Below, in pieces: positions 12,909 to 27,368 of a stretch of DNA of 64,000 nucleotides (position 1 is its first letter; each line of letters begins with the position of its first letter). The notes under the pieces are model-generated. The model did no database searches. It had not been told where the DNA came from and saw nothing but the letters and a program-made list of their open reading frames with translations. The stretch is from positions 17,971,590 through 18,035,589 of the forward strand of contig CM055109.1 in the NCBI GenBank assembly GCA_029204225.1. Direction: 5' to 3'. Source of the DNA: Diphasiastrum complanatum. Lineage: Eukaryota > Streptophyta > Lycopodiopsida > Lycopodiales > Lycopodiaceae. The position numbers and the translations under genes are program-made.

Positions 12909-14039
12909 TGTTTGGAGAGAGAGGGGAAGAATTTATGATGAACACGAACGAGAAACGAACTCGAACAAGAAGCGAACGAGAAACGAACTCGAACAGAAAA
13001 TGTTCGTGCGCAGCGGAATGAACTATACGACTCTCTTCGTAAGCATGACTACACCTATCAGAATGGCAGAACTTTAGTGATAGAAATCATGGTCATTCTA
13101 GATTACGTAGCCAAACATTAATAGATGAAGCGCCACAAGAATAATTTGTCGCGAATAGCAAGACAAATTATATGTCGCGAATGATTCGCGAAGAGCTAGA
13201 CTGTGCTCAACTGATAATTAGTCGCGAATGATTCGCGAAAGACAAGACTAAATGTTAATCGTCTATTGCTAGTAAGAACAACTAGAAAGATCAAACATAA
13301 TGATAAGCATAGCAATATTAACATAGATATGAACGCAGAACAATGAACTGTATCAGATTAAGTATATCATGTATACATGTCAATAATGCGGTAGAGCACA
13401 ATACAGTAGCGGACGAAACCACGTGCCCTACAAAGTTTATTTCAATCTGTAAAAAGAAATTAAACCTTAATTCTGACAAAAATGAAGAATCAATGCTCAG
13501 GGCATCTACTTCGTTTGTGTCGTCTTCGTCTGCTCTCCTCATCATCATTTTTCACGAATGGTGTCCAGTATATATATATATATATATATATATATTACAT
13601 AATATTATAGGTGTGCATATGTGAAAGTACAGAGTGGATGTGCTGTCAGTAGAAAATTGTGGGTGGCTGCAATCGTTGTCCAATCTGTTAGCGCAACTGC
13701 ATGGGGTGAGCGTGAAAAAGGGTGCGACGTCAGCCAGTGTTGAAGTGAACGTTGGTGATGATGCAAAGAGTGTGTCACTCTTACGAATGGCGTTAGGATA
13801 AGATTTACAGGGTGCCTTAGCTTTTAGGGCACTTTTGGCATTCTGTAAGATAGTGTCCCCTTTTCGCCTGTCACCTTAAACTGTGTAAAAACAGAGTGTT
13901 GCAATTCTTTTGCCTTTTCTTCGTCTGTGCAAATTTGCATTTAAATATGTGGATTGCGTGACAACGTTAGTAAATATGCAGCATGAATGGAGGCAGATTA
14001 AAATGGGATTTAGGAGAGCTAGAGGAAATAAATCCAACA
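12909..14039 (-). repeat. 3' LTR of copia A (1131 bp)
   Basis: Runs on the plus strand from TGTTTGGAGAGAGAGG to AATAAATCCAACA. It matches 17758-18875 along its length. It contains a (TA)n run at 13568-13596 that is shorter in the other copy, and a string of Ser/Asp-rich spurious frames. Next to it, at 14040-14046, is the polypurine tract (a CCCCCCC run on the plus strand). Confidence 0.93.
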
Positions 14040-14046
14040 CCCCCCC
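14040..14046 (-). promoter_or_regulatory. Polypurine tract of copia A
   Basis: The minus strand reads AAGGGGGGG immediately before the 3' LTR and directly after the RNase H stop region, where plus-strand DNA synthesis is primed. Confidence 0.85.
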
Positions 14047-14346
14047 TTAATCTAGATCCATGAATGCCTTGATCTTCAGACTGAGCAATGCACAAAATCT
14101 GTTGTGTGCATTAACACTGAGTGCTTTCGTGAAGATGTCTGCAACCATGTCCTGGGTTCTACAGTACGTTAAGCTTACCTCTCTGTCGAGAATCTTGCCC
14201 CTGATGTAGTGACATCTGATCTCAATGTGCTTACTTCTAGAATGAAATCTAGGGTTGGCCAATAAGGCAATAGCACTTTGATTATCACAAGATAAAATTG
14301 TAGGGTTGTTTTGATACAGATTGATGTCTGACAACAAATTTCTCAA
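14047..14346 (-). pseudogene. Copia A RNase H C-terminal end
   Basis: Contains NNPTILSCDNQSAIALLANP, RFHSRSKHIEIRCHYIRGKI and DMVADIFTKALS, the standard C-terminal end of copia RNase H. The upstream SxSTxEAEY-like block at 14347-14420 is broken by stops. The frame ends at 14047 right beside the polypurine tract. Confidence 0.9.
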
Positions 14347-14511
14347 CCAAAACGCTTCCTTAATAGATTGAGAAGTAGCAATATATTTTGCTTCACTAGA
14401 AGAAAGTGCAATAGAGGTTTGCTTATGACTATTCCATGAAATAGGACCTTAAAGAAGAATGTAAATCTAGATGTGGACTAACAACTGTCTGCATCTCCTC
14501 CCCAGCTTGCT

Positions 14512-15576
14512 TCAGAATAGCCACTGAGCTGATGAAGATTGTCGTTGCTGACATCTACATATCAGATGCACTGGTCTATGGAAGCTCGAATATACCTCAT
14601 GACTCGAATAAGAGCCTTCCAATAGGTAATGCCAAGATTGGCCATGTATGGCATGCCTGAGTGAGCTAACAACAAAAGAGATATCTAGTCTTGTACAGAC
14701 CATTGCGTACATGAGAGATCCTAGTATCAATCGATACGAATACCCTCCCATTTGCTCCTCTTCCCACTTGGTTTGGGGACATTGGTCCTTTGACAAATGC
14801 AGGCCTGGATCCATTGGTGAGTGAGCTAATTTACAATTCATCAAATTTTATCTGTTAAGAACATTGTGATGATACCTTTGTTGAGTGATGTAAATCAGTC
14901 GATTTGCTCTGTCTCTACGGATTTGAATTCCAAGACAGAAGTGAGCTTCACCCAAATCAGTCATGTCGAATTCTGAGAACAACATCAGTTTTGCATCCTT
15001 GACCATTTTGGTATTGTTGCTGAAGAGCAACGTATCATCAACGTACAAGGTGATGATAATGAAGGATTGCTGCACTGACCTTGAATAAACGTTGCAATCA
15101 GTAGTGCTTGGTTTGGATCCTTGTTCAATGAGGAATGTGTTGATCCTCTGAAACCAAGCTCTGGTAGACTGTTTCAAGCCATACATTGCTTTGTGGAGTT
15201 TACATACATGATTCTTTATGCCTTCTAGAACTTATCCTTCGGGCTGGATCATGTAGATATCTTCTTGTATGACTCTGTTCAGATAGGCTGTTTGTACATC
15301 AAGTTGATGTACTTCGAGGTCGGCAGCTGCAGCATAAGACAAGAGCATTCAGATCGATGAATGTTTGATGACTGGACTAAAAGTCTCACTATAGTCGACA
15401 TTCAGGATCTGGGTGAATCCTCGTGCTACTAGTCTAGCCTTCCTTCGATCAATTGCTCTGTTGGCATTATATTTGATCTTAAAGATCCATTTGCAATCAA
15501 TAATATTGCAGCCAATAGGAGCTTCGACTAATGACCATGTCTGATTCATGATCAGAGAGGAATACTCTCTATCCAT
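14512..15576 (-). pseudogene. Copia A reverse transcriptase, broken
   Basis: Three pieces are in order. MDREYSSLIMNQTWSLVEAP to WIFKIKYNANRAIDRRKARL is the RT finger region. MYGLKQSTRAWFQRINTFL to TLYVDDTLLFSNN includes the intact YVDD catalytic motif, then FDMTDLGEAHFCLGIQI and [11 protein letters not shown] third piece includes SYRLILGSLMYAMVCTRLDI. About 160 bp between pieces one and two (15187-15348) carry stops. Family role: copies the element RNA into DNA. Confidence 0.9.
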
Positions 15577-16138
15577 GGCTTCTCCCCAAAGATCAGAGCT
15601 GGTTGGCTAAGTGCCTCTTCGTCTGTCGTCGGTTTATGCATTAAGAGACAGGCAGACTCAGGAGTATACCTTGTGGGTTGTGTGCGCACTCGGCTTGATC
15701 TTCTGGGATGATTCGACTGATGAACCACTCCTGGGACTTGTTGTTGGGTAGCAACAACATCTTCGTCTGATTTGTTGTCTCGAAGTGGGTCGACAATAGA
15801 CACGCCTGAGCCAGAAGCTCAGATTGTCGTGTCAATGGCAGGATATGTAGGTTATTCTTGAGCAATATCCTTGCCTTTGAGGTCGACGAACTAATCCTCG
15901 ATAAAGATTGTATATTCTCCACCGTTGTCTCACCTTGGGCCTTGATCATTCTTCCGGTCTCCTTTTCTACATGCTCCTTGAAGATTCTGAAGCAGTTGAA
16001 GGCTTCTGGTTTCTTCTTAATGAAATACACCATCGTTCTTCTGGAGAATTTGTCAATAAAGGTTATAAAATACTTGTCATCCTTCAACGAAGGATTTTTC
16101 ATCGGGCCACAAATATCTGAATGTACAACATCTAGCAA
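15552..16138 (-). pseudogene. Copia A integrase core and linker, internally deleted
   Basis: Starts MLDVVHSDICGPMKNPSLKD, with the first catalytic Asp of the integrase DDE triad, and DKYFITFIDKFSRRTMVYF. After KETGRMIKAQGE the expected LRSDNGGEY region and the third-acidic-residue region are absent. The frame goes straight to Ser-rich linker-like sequence, and then in another frame to HPRRSSRVRTQPTRY, the linker before RT. So about two thirds of the catalytic core has been lost and this element could not integrate itself. Confidence 0.85.
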
Positions 16139-16374
16139 TCCTCTAGCAACATGCTGATGGTTGACTTAAATGGCTTCCTAGTCTGTTTACCAACTAGACA
16201 GTCTTGACAAACAAGTAACTCGTCTTTTTCGTGAGGATAGTCGAGATCAAGAACAATAGATTGTCTAGACATTCGTTGTGTACAACATGATTTAAATGAC
16301 CAAGTCCAAAGTAAACTTTTATTTGAATGAATTGAAGTACTGGGAGCCTGACTAGAGGCAGAAAAGTAATGACT

Positions 16375-16700
16375 TTATTTATACAAGTGTGCTAGGATCT
16401 TGCCTGTCCTATGAACTACTTTACACTGATCACATTCGAATTCTACTCTGTGTCCTAGATCTGTGATTCTGCTTACAAAGAGCAAATTTTTAGATAACTT
16501 TGGTACATACAGGACTTTAGAGAGTAGCTTAGACTGATCATTTGCAAAGCATAATCTTATAGTGCCTTCACCTTTAATAGCTTGTGTGCTATTGTCGCCA
16601 AGGTGAACGAATTTTTGAGTACTGTAAGGTGTATAGGACTCGAAACAGCCAATGAGGCTAGTCATGTGTTGTGGCTCCGGAATCTAGGAACCAGGAATTG
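16375..16700 (-). pseudogene. Copia A protease and start of GAG-pre-integrase
   Basis: The minus strand reads NSWFLDSGATTHD around 16670-16710, so the Asp-Ser-Gly of the aspartic protease is intact. A stop then follows, and the frame shifts to MTSLIGCFESYTPYS, continuing through VHLGDNSTQAIKGEGTIRL and LSKVLYVPKLSKNLL to LAHLYK at the start of the GAG-pre-integrase domain. The protease would have cleaved the polyprotein. The frameshift directly after the catalytic motif breaks it. Confidence 0.85.
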
Positions 16701-16839
16701 TCGCCAGATGCTCCTTGATGGTTGGTCATGAAGGCATCATGATCCGTTTCTTGAATAGGCTGTCGAGCTCCTACAGCTGCATTCGCCACTTGATTCGACT
16801 ACCCTTTGCTGTTGTTCTTCGCTTGAATTCAGTATGCGG

Positions 16840-17606
16840 CAATCTTGTATTTCGTGGTTGTTTTGTTTGCAGTATCTGTACAACAACTTCTTCTTTGTCT
16901 GTGGATTCGACTGGTCCTTGTGCTGAGCTGGTTTTTGGTATGGCTTTGATTGCTTTGGGCCTTTCTTCTTCTTCTACTTGGTCGTGCTCTTGTTGGTGTA
17001 CAAGGCATGAGAATCAGCTGAGAAACGCGAGGCTTCGTTCCTTCGTGTGTTTTCCTACAACAACATAGTAATGACTCTCGAAAGAGTCAATTCTGGATGA
17101 GTCGTGATGATCATCACCCAGCTGTCGTAAGAACTTGGCAAGCTTGTAAGCAGTTGCATCACTGCGTCTTGATTGTCTATGACAGATCCGACAATGGCCA
17201 TTTGTCTTAGCAAGTTCTTGAATTGATTAATGTGATTCTGTAGAGGATCACCATTCGTCATCTCGAGGGAGTAGAATTTCTTCCTGAGATGTAGCTTGGA
17301 AGCTATATCTCGCACTTTATATAGTGTGCTCAAGATGTCCTAGACTTCTTTCGATGTCTGAGCCTCGGATACATGGCCGATCTGGGTATCCGTGATGTTG
17401 AGGATGATCAGCGCAAAAGCTTTTCCATCCTTCAGCTTCCATCTGGCGATTGTCACGTCGTCCGCTTCGGATTTCCCTTCTGCACCTATAACAACGTCGT
17501 ACAATTCTTTTGCCATTAGTACAATTTTCATCTTACATTTCCACAAATGGTAATTGGCTCCATCAAGCTTGTCCATGATAGGACTGGCTTTCCCTTGGGA
17601 ATCCAT
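16840..17606 (-). pseudogene. Copia A gag (UBN2-type Gag and zinc knuckle), frameshifted
   Basis: Begins at the ATG near 17606 with MDSQGKASPIMDKLDGANYH, the classic copia Gag N-terminus (KLDGxNYxxWKxKM). It continues through the TQIGHVSEAQTSKE helix and, after a stop near 17340, into LRKKFYSLEMTNGDPLQNHI and LLTSLPSSYDSW, ending in ITMLL. A zinc-knuckle-like segment YRYCKQNNHEIQDCR lies around 16840-16885, where the first cysteine of CCHC reads Tyr. Gag would have formed the cytoplasmic virus-like particle. The frame is split into at least three pieces. Confidence 0.88.
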
Positions 17607-17746
17607 GTGGAAGAATTAGTCTAAGTGATAGGAGAAACTATCAATGACTTAAGTATGAAAATCTGGTATTTACATAACAAGAAAACAATTACTCTATCGG
17701 TTAGTAGAGTCTTGTACTGTGGAAGCTATTCAAGCTATGAAGATTT

Positions 17747-17757
17747 CTCTGATACCA
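17747..17757 (-). promoter_or_regulatory. Primer-binding site of copia A (initiator Met-tRNA type)
   Basis: The minus strand reads TGGTATCAGAG directly against the LTR end. This is the standard copia PBS, complementary to the 3' end of initiator methionine tRNA, and it fixes the 5' LTR as the right-hand one. Confidence 0.92.
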
Positions 17758-18875
17758 TGTTTGAAGAGAGAGAGAAAGAATTTATGACGAACACGAACAA
17801 GAAACGAACTCGAACAAGAGGCGAACGAGAATCGAACTCGAACAGAAAATGTTTGTGCGTAGCAGATTGAACTATATGACTCTCTCCGTAAGCATGACTA
17901 CGCCTATCAGAATGGCAGAACTTTAGAGATAGAAATCACGGTCATTCTAGATTACGTAGCCAAATATTAATAGATGAAGCGCCAGAAGAATAATTTGTCG
18001 TGAATAGCAAGACAAATTATATGTCGCCAAGGATTCGCAAAGAGCTAGACTGTGCTCGACTGATAATTAGTCGTGAATGATTCGTGAAAGACAAGACTAA
18101 ATGTTAATCGTCTATTGCTAGTAAGAACAACTAGAAAGATCAAACATAATGATAAGCATAGCAATATTAACATAGATATGAACGCAGAACAATGAATCGT
18201 ATCAGATTAAGTATATCATGTATACATGTCAATAATGCGGTAGAGCACAATACAGTAGCGAACGAAACCGCGTGCCCTATAAAGCTTATTTCAATCTGTA
18301 AAAAGGAATCAAATCTTAATTCTGACAAAAATGAAGAATCAATGCTCAAGGCATCTACTTTGTTTATGTCGTCTTTGTCCGCTCGTTTCATCATCATAAT
18401 TCATGAATGGTGTCCAATATATATATATATTACATAATATTATAGGTGTGCAGATGTGAAAGTACAGAGTGGATGTGCTCTCTGTAGGAGATCGTGGGTG
18501 GCTGCAATCATTGTCCAATCTGTTAGGGCAACTACATGGGGTGAGCATGAAAAAAGGGTGCGACGTCAGCCAGTGCTGAAGTGAATGTTGGTGATGATGC
18601 GAAGAGTGTGTCACTCTTACGAATGGCCTTAGGATAAGATTTACAAGATGCCTTAGCTTTTAGGGCACTTTTGGAATTCTGTAAGATAGTGTCCCCTTTT
18701 CGCTTGTCACCTTAAACTGTGTAAAAACACAGTGTCGCGATTCTTTCGCCTTTTCTTCGTCGGTGCGAATTTGCACGTAAAGATGTAGACTGCGTGACAA
18801 CGTTAGTAAATATGCAACATGAATGGAGGCAGATTAAAATGGGATTTAGGAGAGCTAGAGGGAATAAATCCAGCA
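17758..18875 (-). repeat. 5' LTR of copia A (1118 bp)
   Basis: Starts on the plus strand TGTTTGAAGAGAGAG and ends GGAATAAATCCAGCA, followed by CTAAA. It is homologous throughout to 12909-14039, with scattered substitutions and a shorter TA tract at 18418-18431. As the upstream LTR in the element's orientation it would have carried the promoter. Confidence 0.93.
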
Positions 18876-22322
<3,447 letters not shown>

Positions 22323-22565
22323 CTAGGAGAATAGCTCGAGTTGTGATGCGCTATCCTCATCAAGATCATCAACAAAGACAAGTGGATGTGGAGATAAAGG
22401 TGCATCAAGGATAGGCGAAGTCGCAAACTCAGAAAAAGTATTTTCTAGACACTCAAAAACTTTTCTGATGTGTGAATTAGAAAACCTCTCTTCTTCCTCA
22501 AATTTCTCTGCAAGCATAGCATTATTACCAAAAAGAGGTTCCACAATAGACAAAAGATCCTTTTT
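22323..22565 (-). pseudogene. C-terminal part of an unidentified minus-strand gene, split by the gypsy element
   Basis: The frame reads KKDLLSIVEPLFGNNAML, then an acidic stretch (EKFEEEERFSNSHIRKVFE), and ends DSASQLELFS with a TAG at about 22320. Its upstream end is exactly the left edge of the gypsy LTR. The matching upstream half lies on the far side of the element (32544-32890) in the same strand, and the codon frame joins when the element and one 5-bp duplication are removed. I do not recognise the protein. Confidence 0.6.
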
Positions 22566-22570
22566 TTTAA

Positions 22571-23313
22571 TGTTGGAGGGTTTGCGGATCCCAAGGCAAC
22601 CCTAACCTAGTTCATAAGTGAGAGGGATTTGGCACCCTGCGTGTGTAAGTCCAACCCGATGACCACATAGTCATTTGATTAATTAGAATGTTAATAAAAG
22701 GACTTTAGGCCTTTTTGCGGGACTTTTAATGTCGCAGGGCCTAAATGTCAAGTTAGTGAATAAAGTTGGGTTTCCCTCCAATTTTGATGGTTCCCACACT
22801 TTTTTAAATTTGAATAAAAAGAGAGGCAAGACTGGACCAATAGGATTCAGAGGCCAGGGCCCTCCTCTCTACTATAAAAATGGACCAACTCGAGTTGCTC
22901 CTCTCATGTTCATTTCCTCATTTCAATAAAGCATATTGGTTCTCTTTAGAAATGGATTGATGAATGTCCTTGCTCTTCCTCACTTTTCCTCCATTTCTCA
23001 TGCTTTCTTTGGATTTTGCTAATTGTTGGATCTGATCATTATTGGGATTGCTATTTCTTATGCTTTTTGTGAGAGAGAAAAGGAGAGAGAGAAGAGTAAG
23101 TTTCTATCATTGTTGTGGATTTAGGGTTAATGGATGTAGTGTTAATGCTTAGTGTTAATGGATGTAGTGTTAGATCCTCCATTCATGTTGAAATCTGAAC
23201 TATACTATCGCTCTCATGGGAACGAACCTACGCGTGACAACTGACTCCGTCTCTTTGATGCTAGATTGACTAGATCTTGGATTTAGGTTAGGCAAGGAAA
23301 GAAACCCACTACA
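22571..23313 (+). repeat. 5' LTR of the gypsy element (743 bp)
   Basis: Starts TGTTGGAGGGTTTGCGG and ends GGAAAGAAACCCACTACA. It differs from the 3' LTR at perhaps two to three dozen positions by eye, suggesting an insertion that is not very recent. A TATA-like ACTATAAAAA at 22871-22880 lies mid-LTR. A short GA-rich run at 23070-23095 corresponds to the tract that is hugely expanded in the copy at 39.0-39.9 kb. Confidence 0.95.
22871..22880 (+). promoter_or_regulatory. TATA-like box in the 5' LTR
   Basis: ACTATAAAAA preceded by a CT-rich stretch, with the same arrangement in the 3' LTR at 32103-32111 and, inverted, in the third LTR near 39548-39556. Position and conservation suggest the LTR core promoter. 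No start site can be read from sequence alone. Confidence 0.55.
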
Positions 23314-23317
23314 ATTT

Positions 23318-23335
23318 TGGCGCCGTTGCCGAGGA
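23318..23335 (+). promoter_or_regulatory. Primer-binding site (Asp-tRNA type) of the gypsy element
   Basis: TGGCGCCGTTGCCGAGGA matches the 3' end complement of plant aspartate tRNA except at one base. It lies four bases (ATTT) after the LTR end at 23313, a normal spacing for this group. Confidence 0.85.
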
Positions 23336-23639
23336 GCTACGCCTATTTTTCAGTTTGCAGCATGTTTTGGTTGATGGTTAGCTTGCATTAGGCATTTTGT
23401 CGTGGCATGAATAGTGTTAAAACTGCATTATAGGGTTAATAAGGGATTGATTTTGCTAGATTTGAGTGGATTTGCTTGTTTGAAATCTAATCTGATTATT
23501 AAACAAGGAAAGCTATTCAGTTCACCAATCTTAAGATCCATTTGGATTTGAGATATTAGAAAAAATAACAAAAATCGGTCAAATCTGTCAAATCCGGTCA
23601 AAAAGAGACAAAAAGCGTCATTAGAGCTCATAATTTTTT

Positions 23640-24300
23640 ACCCTCTTTCAAGAAACCTTCGCTGAGTTGCAGACACGTTCAATTATGTTTAAAAATGTTC
23701 AGATTGAAGGGCAAAGATTAATTCCCAGCAGATTTCCAGAAACATCAGAAAAACCACCAAAAAACACCAAAAATTATTAAAACCCTAAACAATACAGAAA
23801 AAAAATGTTCGCCCAATTCATTGTGCTTAGATGTGATTCAGATCTATCTACTGCCAGGTCGACAAAGAATAATATTAAAAATAGAAAGGTTGCCAGAGGA
23901 CCAGTTGTCATATTGTCATATTTTTGCCAAAAAAGTCACTTTTTTTGCAAAATTACCAATATTACTATTGATCCTTCGCCAGAACCTTCGCCGAGTTTTC
24001 AAAATATTCTATTTATAGTAAACTACTATCTTTGAGTTCGACGAAGATTCATCTTGATCAGATCACAAAAAATCTTGATTTTTATCCTTGCCAGATTACA
24101 AAACTTTGTTTTCTTGTGTCAGAAACCTTCGTCCGGTTGTCCATAATTTTATCTGTGTCGAACCTTTCATCTGAGAAGTCGGTGAAGGTTATTTTAAGAA
24201 ATTGCCAGATAAGTGTTCAGAGAGTTTTTATCCCAAACTAGCACTGTTGAACCTTCGCCGAGACAACCTTCGTCTAGAGAACCTTCGCCAGACCTTTTTT
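23640..24300 (+). repeat. Dispersed AACCTTCGYC motif cluster in the gypsy leader
   Basis: Copies of AACCTTCG(C/T)C or near variants occur at about 23654, 23983, 24124, 24250, 24266 and 24280, several followed by GAG. The cluster lies between the PBS and gag, where the transcript is untranslated. A second cluster occurs downstream of integrase. Confidence 0.75.
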
Positions 24301-24542
24301 TAGTTTTTGATTTTCCAAATCAAGTCTTTGTCAAAATTTGGATCAAATCTGATATATTCTGAATTAGACTCTGAGAGATTTATCATTTTTGAGAAGTATC
24401 AATTGATCAAATTTTGGGTAGTTTTTCATCATATAGAATCAGATTATTGAAAAGTGGAGTAGAGCTAGCAGATCTAATCTGAAATAGTTTTTTGAAAAAA
24501 TCTATATCCAATCACATTATCGATTTGATCTAAGTTTGTAAG

Positions 24543-25624
24543 ATGGCTGCTTTTGGAGCTGCTCCACAGGAAGTCAATCCAATTATTGTTAGAAGAGCAC
24601 CCCGATTGGATCTACCCAAATATAATGGATTAACAGATCCAGTTAGATTTCTTCAGATCTATGCTGAATCCTGTGAGGTCTATGGTGAGATCTATCCTCA
24701 AGATAAACTTAAGCTGTCTCCTATGGCCTTAACAGGCGCAACACAAGATTGGTACTATAACTAAGATGAAATTGAGCGTACAGATTGGGAGGTTGTTAAA
24801 CGAGCCCTTATCACACGGTTCAAACCGTGGAAGTTTATGGAAGACTCTTTCCTACTTTTAAGTAAAATTAAAATGGGAAAGCGGGAAATAGTTCGAGATT
24901 ACATTGAAAGGGTGAAACGTCTTAGATCTGAATGTGAGCTTGAGCTGATTAATGACAATGCCATGATTATGTGGTTTTTGTCAAGTCTAACTAAACGGAT
25001 CAGACGTGAACTGAAACGCCATAATGAGTACGCACTTTTGCAAAATGCGATGGACGATGCAATTCGGGAGGAGGATGAAGATTCAGATGATGAGCCGAAT
25101 GTCAGTATGTTGCCTTATACAGCAGGGCAACAGAACCTGTACCAGATCCAATTGAGGATGATCTCATACCAATGAGCCATGCCTTAACTTATGATGGCAA
25201 TGCAGAACTTACGGATGAACAGATTCTACATCATATGGATCCGACCAGATTTGGAGTGCGTAATGTTCCGGATGGACCAACAATCAAATTGCCCAAAGCA
25301 GTTATATTGAAGGGAGACAGGATGACAGGTTCGAAGACAAAGAAACAAGCAAAGCAACATTATAATACGGTCCTGAAATGGGAAAATCCCTCTCAAAAGA
25401 TCGATTTGAAGGAAGTGCCACCTCTATTGGATAAAGGCAAAGGGAAAGGCAAGAATGATTCTTCAAGTCAGATCTCCAGCAAGACATCATCGTCTAGGAA
25501 GTCTTCACCTGTGAAAAAAGATTTATCATCCCGAAAGTCATCACCTCCACGATCAATTCTTGCTAAGAAGACTAAACAAAGAGCCAAGACTCGAAAAAGA
25601 ACAAGCAAATGTAGTCCGACATGA
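24543..25624 (+). pseudogene. Gypsy gag, with stops and frame changes
   Basis: Starts ATG 24543 with MAAFGAAPQEVNPIIV, then LDLPKYNGLTDPVRFLQIY, LSPMALTGATQDWYYN and a stop at 24762-24764. The retrotransposon-gag domain clearly resumes (TDWEVVKRALITRFKP, then IVRDYIERVKRLRSEC). The piece at 25172-25624 is basic and Ser/Lys-rich (nucleic-acid-binding-like tail), but I found no CCHC knuckle. Gag forms the particle in the cytoplasm. Joined directly to pol by frame overlap near 25560-25624. Confidence 0.85.
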
Positions 25625-26692
25625 TATGCCAGAGCATTTTAAACATTATACACTAGATGATGTGGTTATCATGTTACCTAAAGCACATCGTGAACCTGAA
25701 GAACACATGCCGGAATCTAAAGAGGTTTACGATGGCCCAGCTAGGATGCAGCCAATGAATCTTGCAGAACCAGGAGAACAGGAAAAGATTGTACAAGTGG
25801 GATCACAACTTACTCCTGAACAGTATCAAGCACTCCGTTTGCTACTTAGTAAATATCAAGATTGTTTTGCATGGACTTATCAAGATTTGAAGGGTATTCT
25901 GACATTAGTCATTGAACATACCATACCTTTAGTACATGATACAGTACCAAAGGCTACAAAGTACTATCATTGTAATCCTAATGTGGCAGATCTGATAAAG
26001 AAAGAACTTCAGAGATTGCTTGACGCCGATTTCATTTATGAGATTGAGCATACCGAATGGATTTCACCGATTGTCATTATTTCTATGAAAAATGGAAAAT
26101 TGCGAATCTGTGTGAATCTCAAAGCATTGAATAAAGTGACACGGAAGGATCACTTTCCGTTTTTTTTTACTGAAAACATTTTGGATCGCCTGCTAGAGCG
26201 GAAGCTTATAGTATTTAGTGGTTACAACCAGGTTAAGATTGCACCTGCCGATCGCCACAAACTGCTTTTGCAACAGAATGGGGCACTTATGATTACAAAG
26301 TAATGTCGTTTGGACTCTGTAATGCACCAAGTTCATTCCAAAGAGTATTGCAATTTGCCTTTAAAGATTATCTGCAGAAATTCCTTGAGATCTACTTGGA
26401 CGACTTGGGAGTTCATGGTACAGATACAAACCACCTGGATCGATTGGAGAAAGTCTGTGAAAGATTTCGCAAATATCAGATTTTTCTAAATCCAGAAAAA
26501 TGCCAGATATGGGTTTCTCACGGAGTGGTGCTTGGACATGTGATATCAAGACATGGTATTGCCACCGACTACTCTAAGATCAGAGTTATTGTGGAATTAC
26601 CACCGTCAACAACAATTCGAGGAGTTTATGTGTTTATGGGTCATGCGAACTACTATCGAATTTTTATTATCTTCTTTGCGGATTTAGCATGA
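25560..26692 (+). pseudogene. Gypsy reverse transcriptase region, one frameshift
   Basis: The first frame reads PEQYQALRLLLSKYQDCFAW, then VADLIKKELQRLLDADFIYE, WISPIVIISMKNGKLRICVN and FSGYNQVKIAPADRHK: the RT fingers and palm. It ends at 26303 and the next frame starts on the overlapping ATG with MSFGLCNAPSSFQRVLQFAF and EIYLDDLGVHG, so the YxDD catalytic motif is intact, followed by the thumb (LNPEKCQIWVSHGVVLGHVI). A protease DTG/DSG motif was not seen upstream. The frameshift falls just before MSFGL. Confidence 0.9.
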
Positions 26693-26786
26693 CCTATATA
26701 CAAATTAACTATTGTTCCTATTTGGACAGTAGAGGCATTAGAAGCCTTTGAAAAGTTAAAAAAAAACATTATCTTCAGCACCAATA

Positions 26787-27281
26787 TTGCGTTTGCCAGA
26801 TTGGACATTAGAGTTTCATGTTCATACGGATGCCTCAAAATACGTCATTGGATCAGTTTCGACACAGCCAGGTGACTATAAGAAGGATTATCCTATACGA
26901 TTTGCAAGCAGACAACTTACAGATCCAGAGAAGAATTATTCAACAACAGAACGTGAAGAGCTAGCCATGATTTTTTCTGTTCGGAAATTTCGTCACTACC
27001 TCATGGAAATGCACTTTGCATTTTATACGGATCATCTACCGTTACTTTACTTGGTAAATAAGACTTGTAATACTAGACGTATTGCAAGATGGTTATTATT
27101 ATTGACTGAATTTGACTTTCAAATTGTGGTCAGAAAGGGGAAGCAACATTATCTAGCCGATCATGTTTCGCAAATTGAATCCGCACCAGTTAATACTGAA
27201 GTGGATGATGAACTGCCAGATGCTGTGTTGTTCTATTTTAAGCAGTACCTGAGTGGGCGACATGTATTGTTGAGTACCTGA
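26787..27281 (+). pseudogene. Gypsy RNase H domain
   Basis: Contains LEFHVHTDASKYVIGSVSTQ (first catalytic Asp), IRFASRQLTDPEKNYSTTER with ELAMIFSVRKFRHYL (Glu), and FAFYTDHLPLLYLVNK (Asp). Then RIARWLLLLTEFDFQIVVRK and ADHVSQIE. Family role: digests RNA in the RNA:DNA hybrid. The frame is separated from RT by a stop near 26690. Confidence 0.9.
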
Positions 27282-27368
27282 CGCTAGGACAACCAAATGA
27301 CTCTTTGACAAAAGTACAGAAAAAAATTGATGCATAAGACTCAACCTTATCAATTAATTGCATGACAA

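Larger units (their letters stand above)
12909..18875 (-). mobile_element. Copia LTR retrotransposon A, bounded by target duplications
   Basis: Two LTRs flank minus-strand gag-pol remains; total 5967 bp. On the plus strand each LTR starts TGTTTG and ends in CA (CCAACA or CCAGCA). The five bases before the left LTR (12904-12908) and after the right LTR (18876-18880) are both CTAAA, the 5-bp duplication expected of an LTR-element integrase. Reading on the minus strand, the order is 5' LTR, PBS, gag, protease, integrase, RT, RNase H, PPT, 3' LTR, i.e. Ty1/copia. The ORFs carry frameshifts, stops and a large loss in integrase. The LTRs differ at roughly one position in twenty by eye, so the insertion is not recent. 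Non-autonomous now. Confidence 0.96.

Noticed and set aside
13318-13624. Ser/Asp-rich frames on both strands
   Set aside because: They lie in the copia A LTR and recur in the other LTR (18167-18437); LTR sequence is not expected to code here.
17747-17757. Initiator Met-tRNA-like and Asp-tRNA-like matches as tRNA genes
   Set aside because: Only the 11-18 nt complement of the tRNA 3' end is present, next to LTRs: they are primer-binding sites.
23640-24300. AACCTTCG repeats as a CRISPR-like array
   Set aside because: Spacing is irregular, units are short and variable, and the setting is a plant retrotransposon leader.
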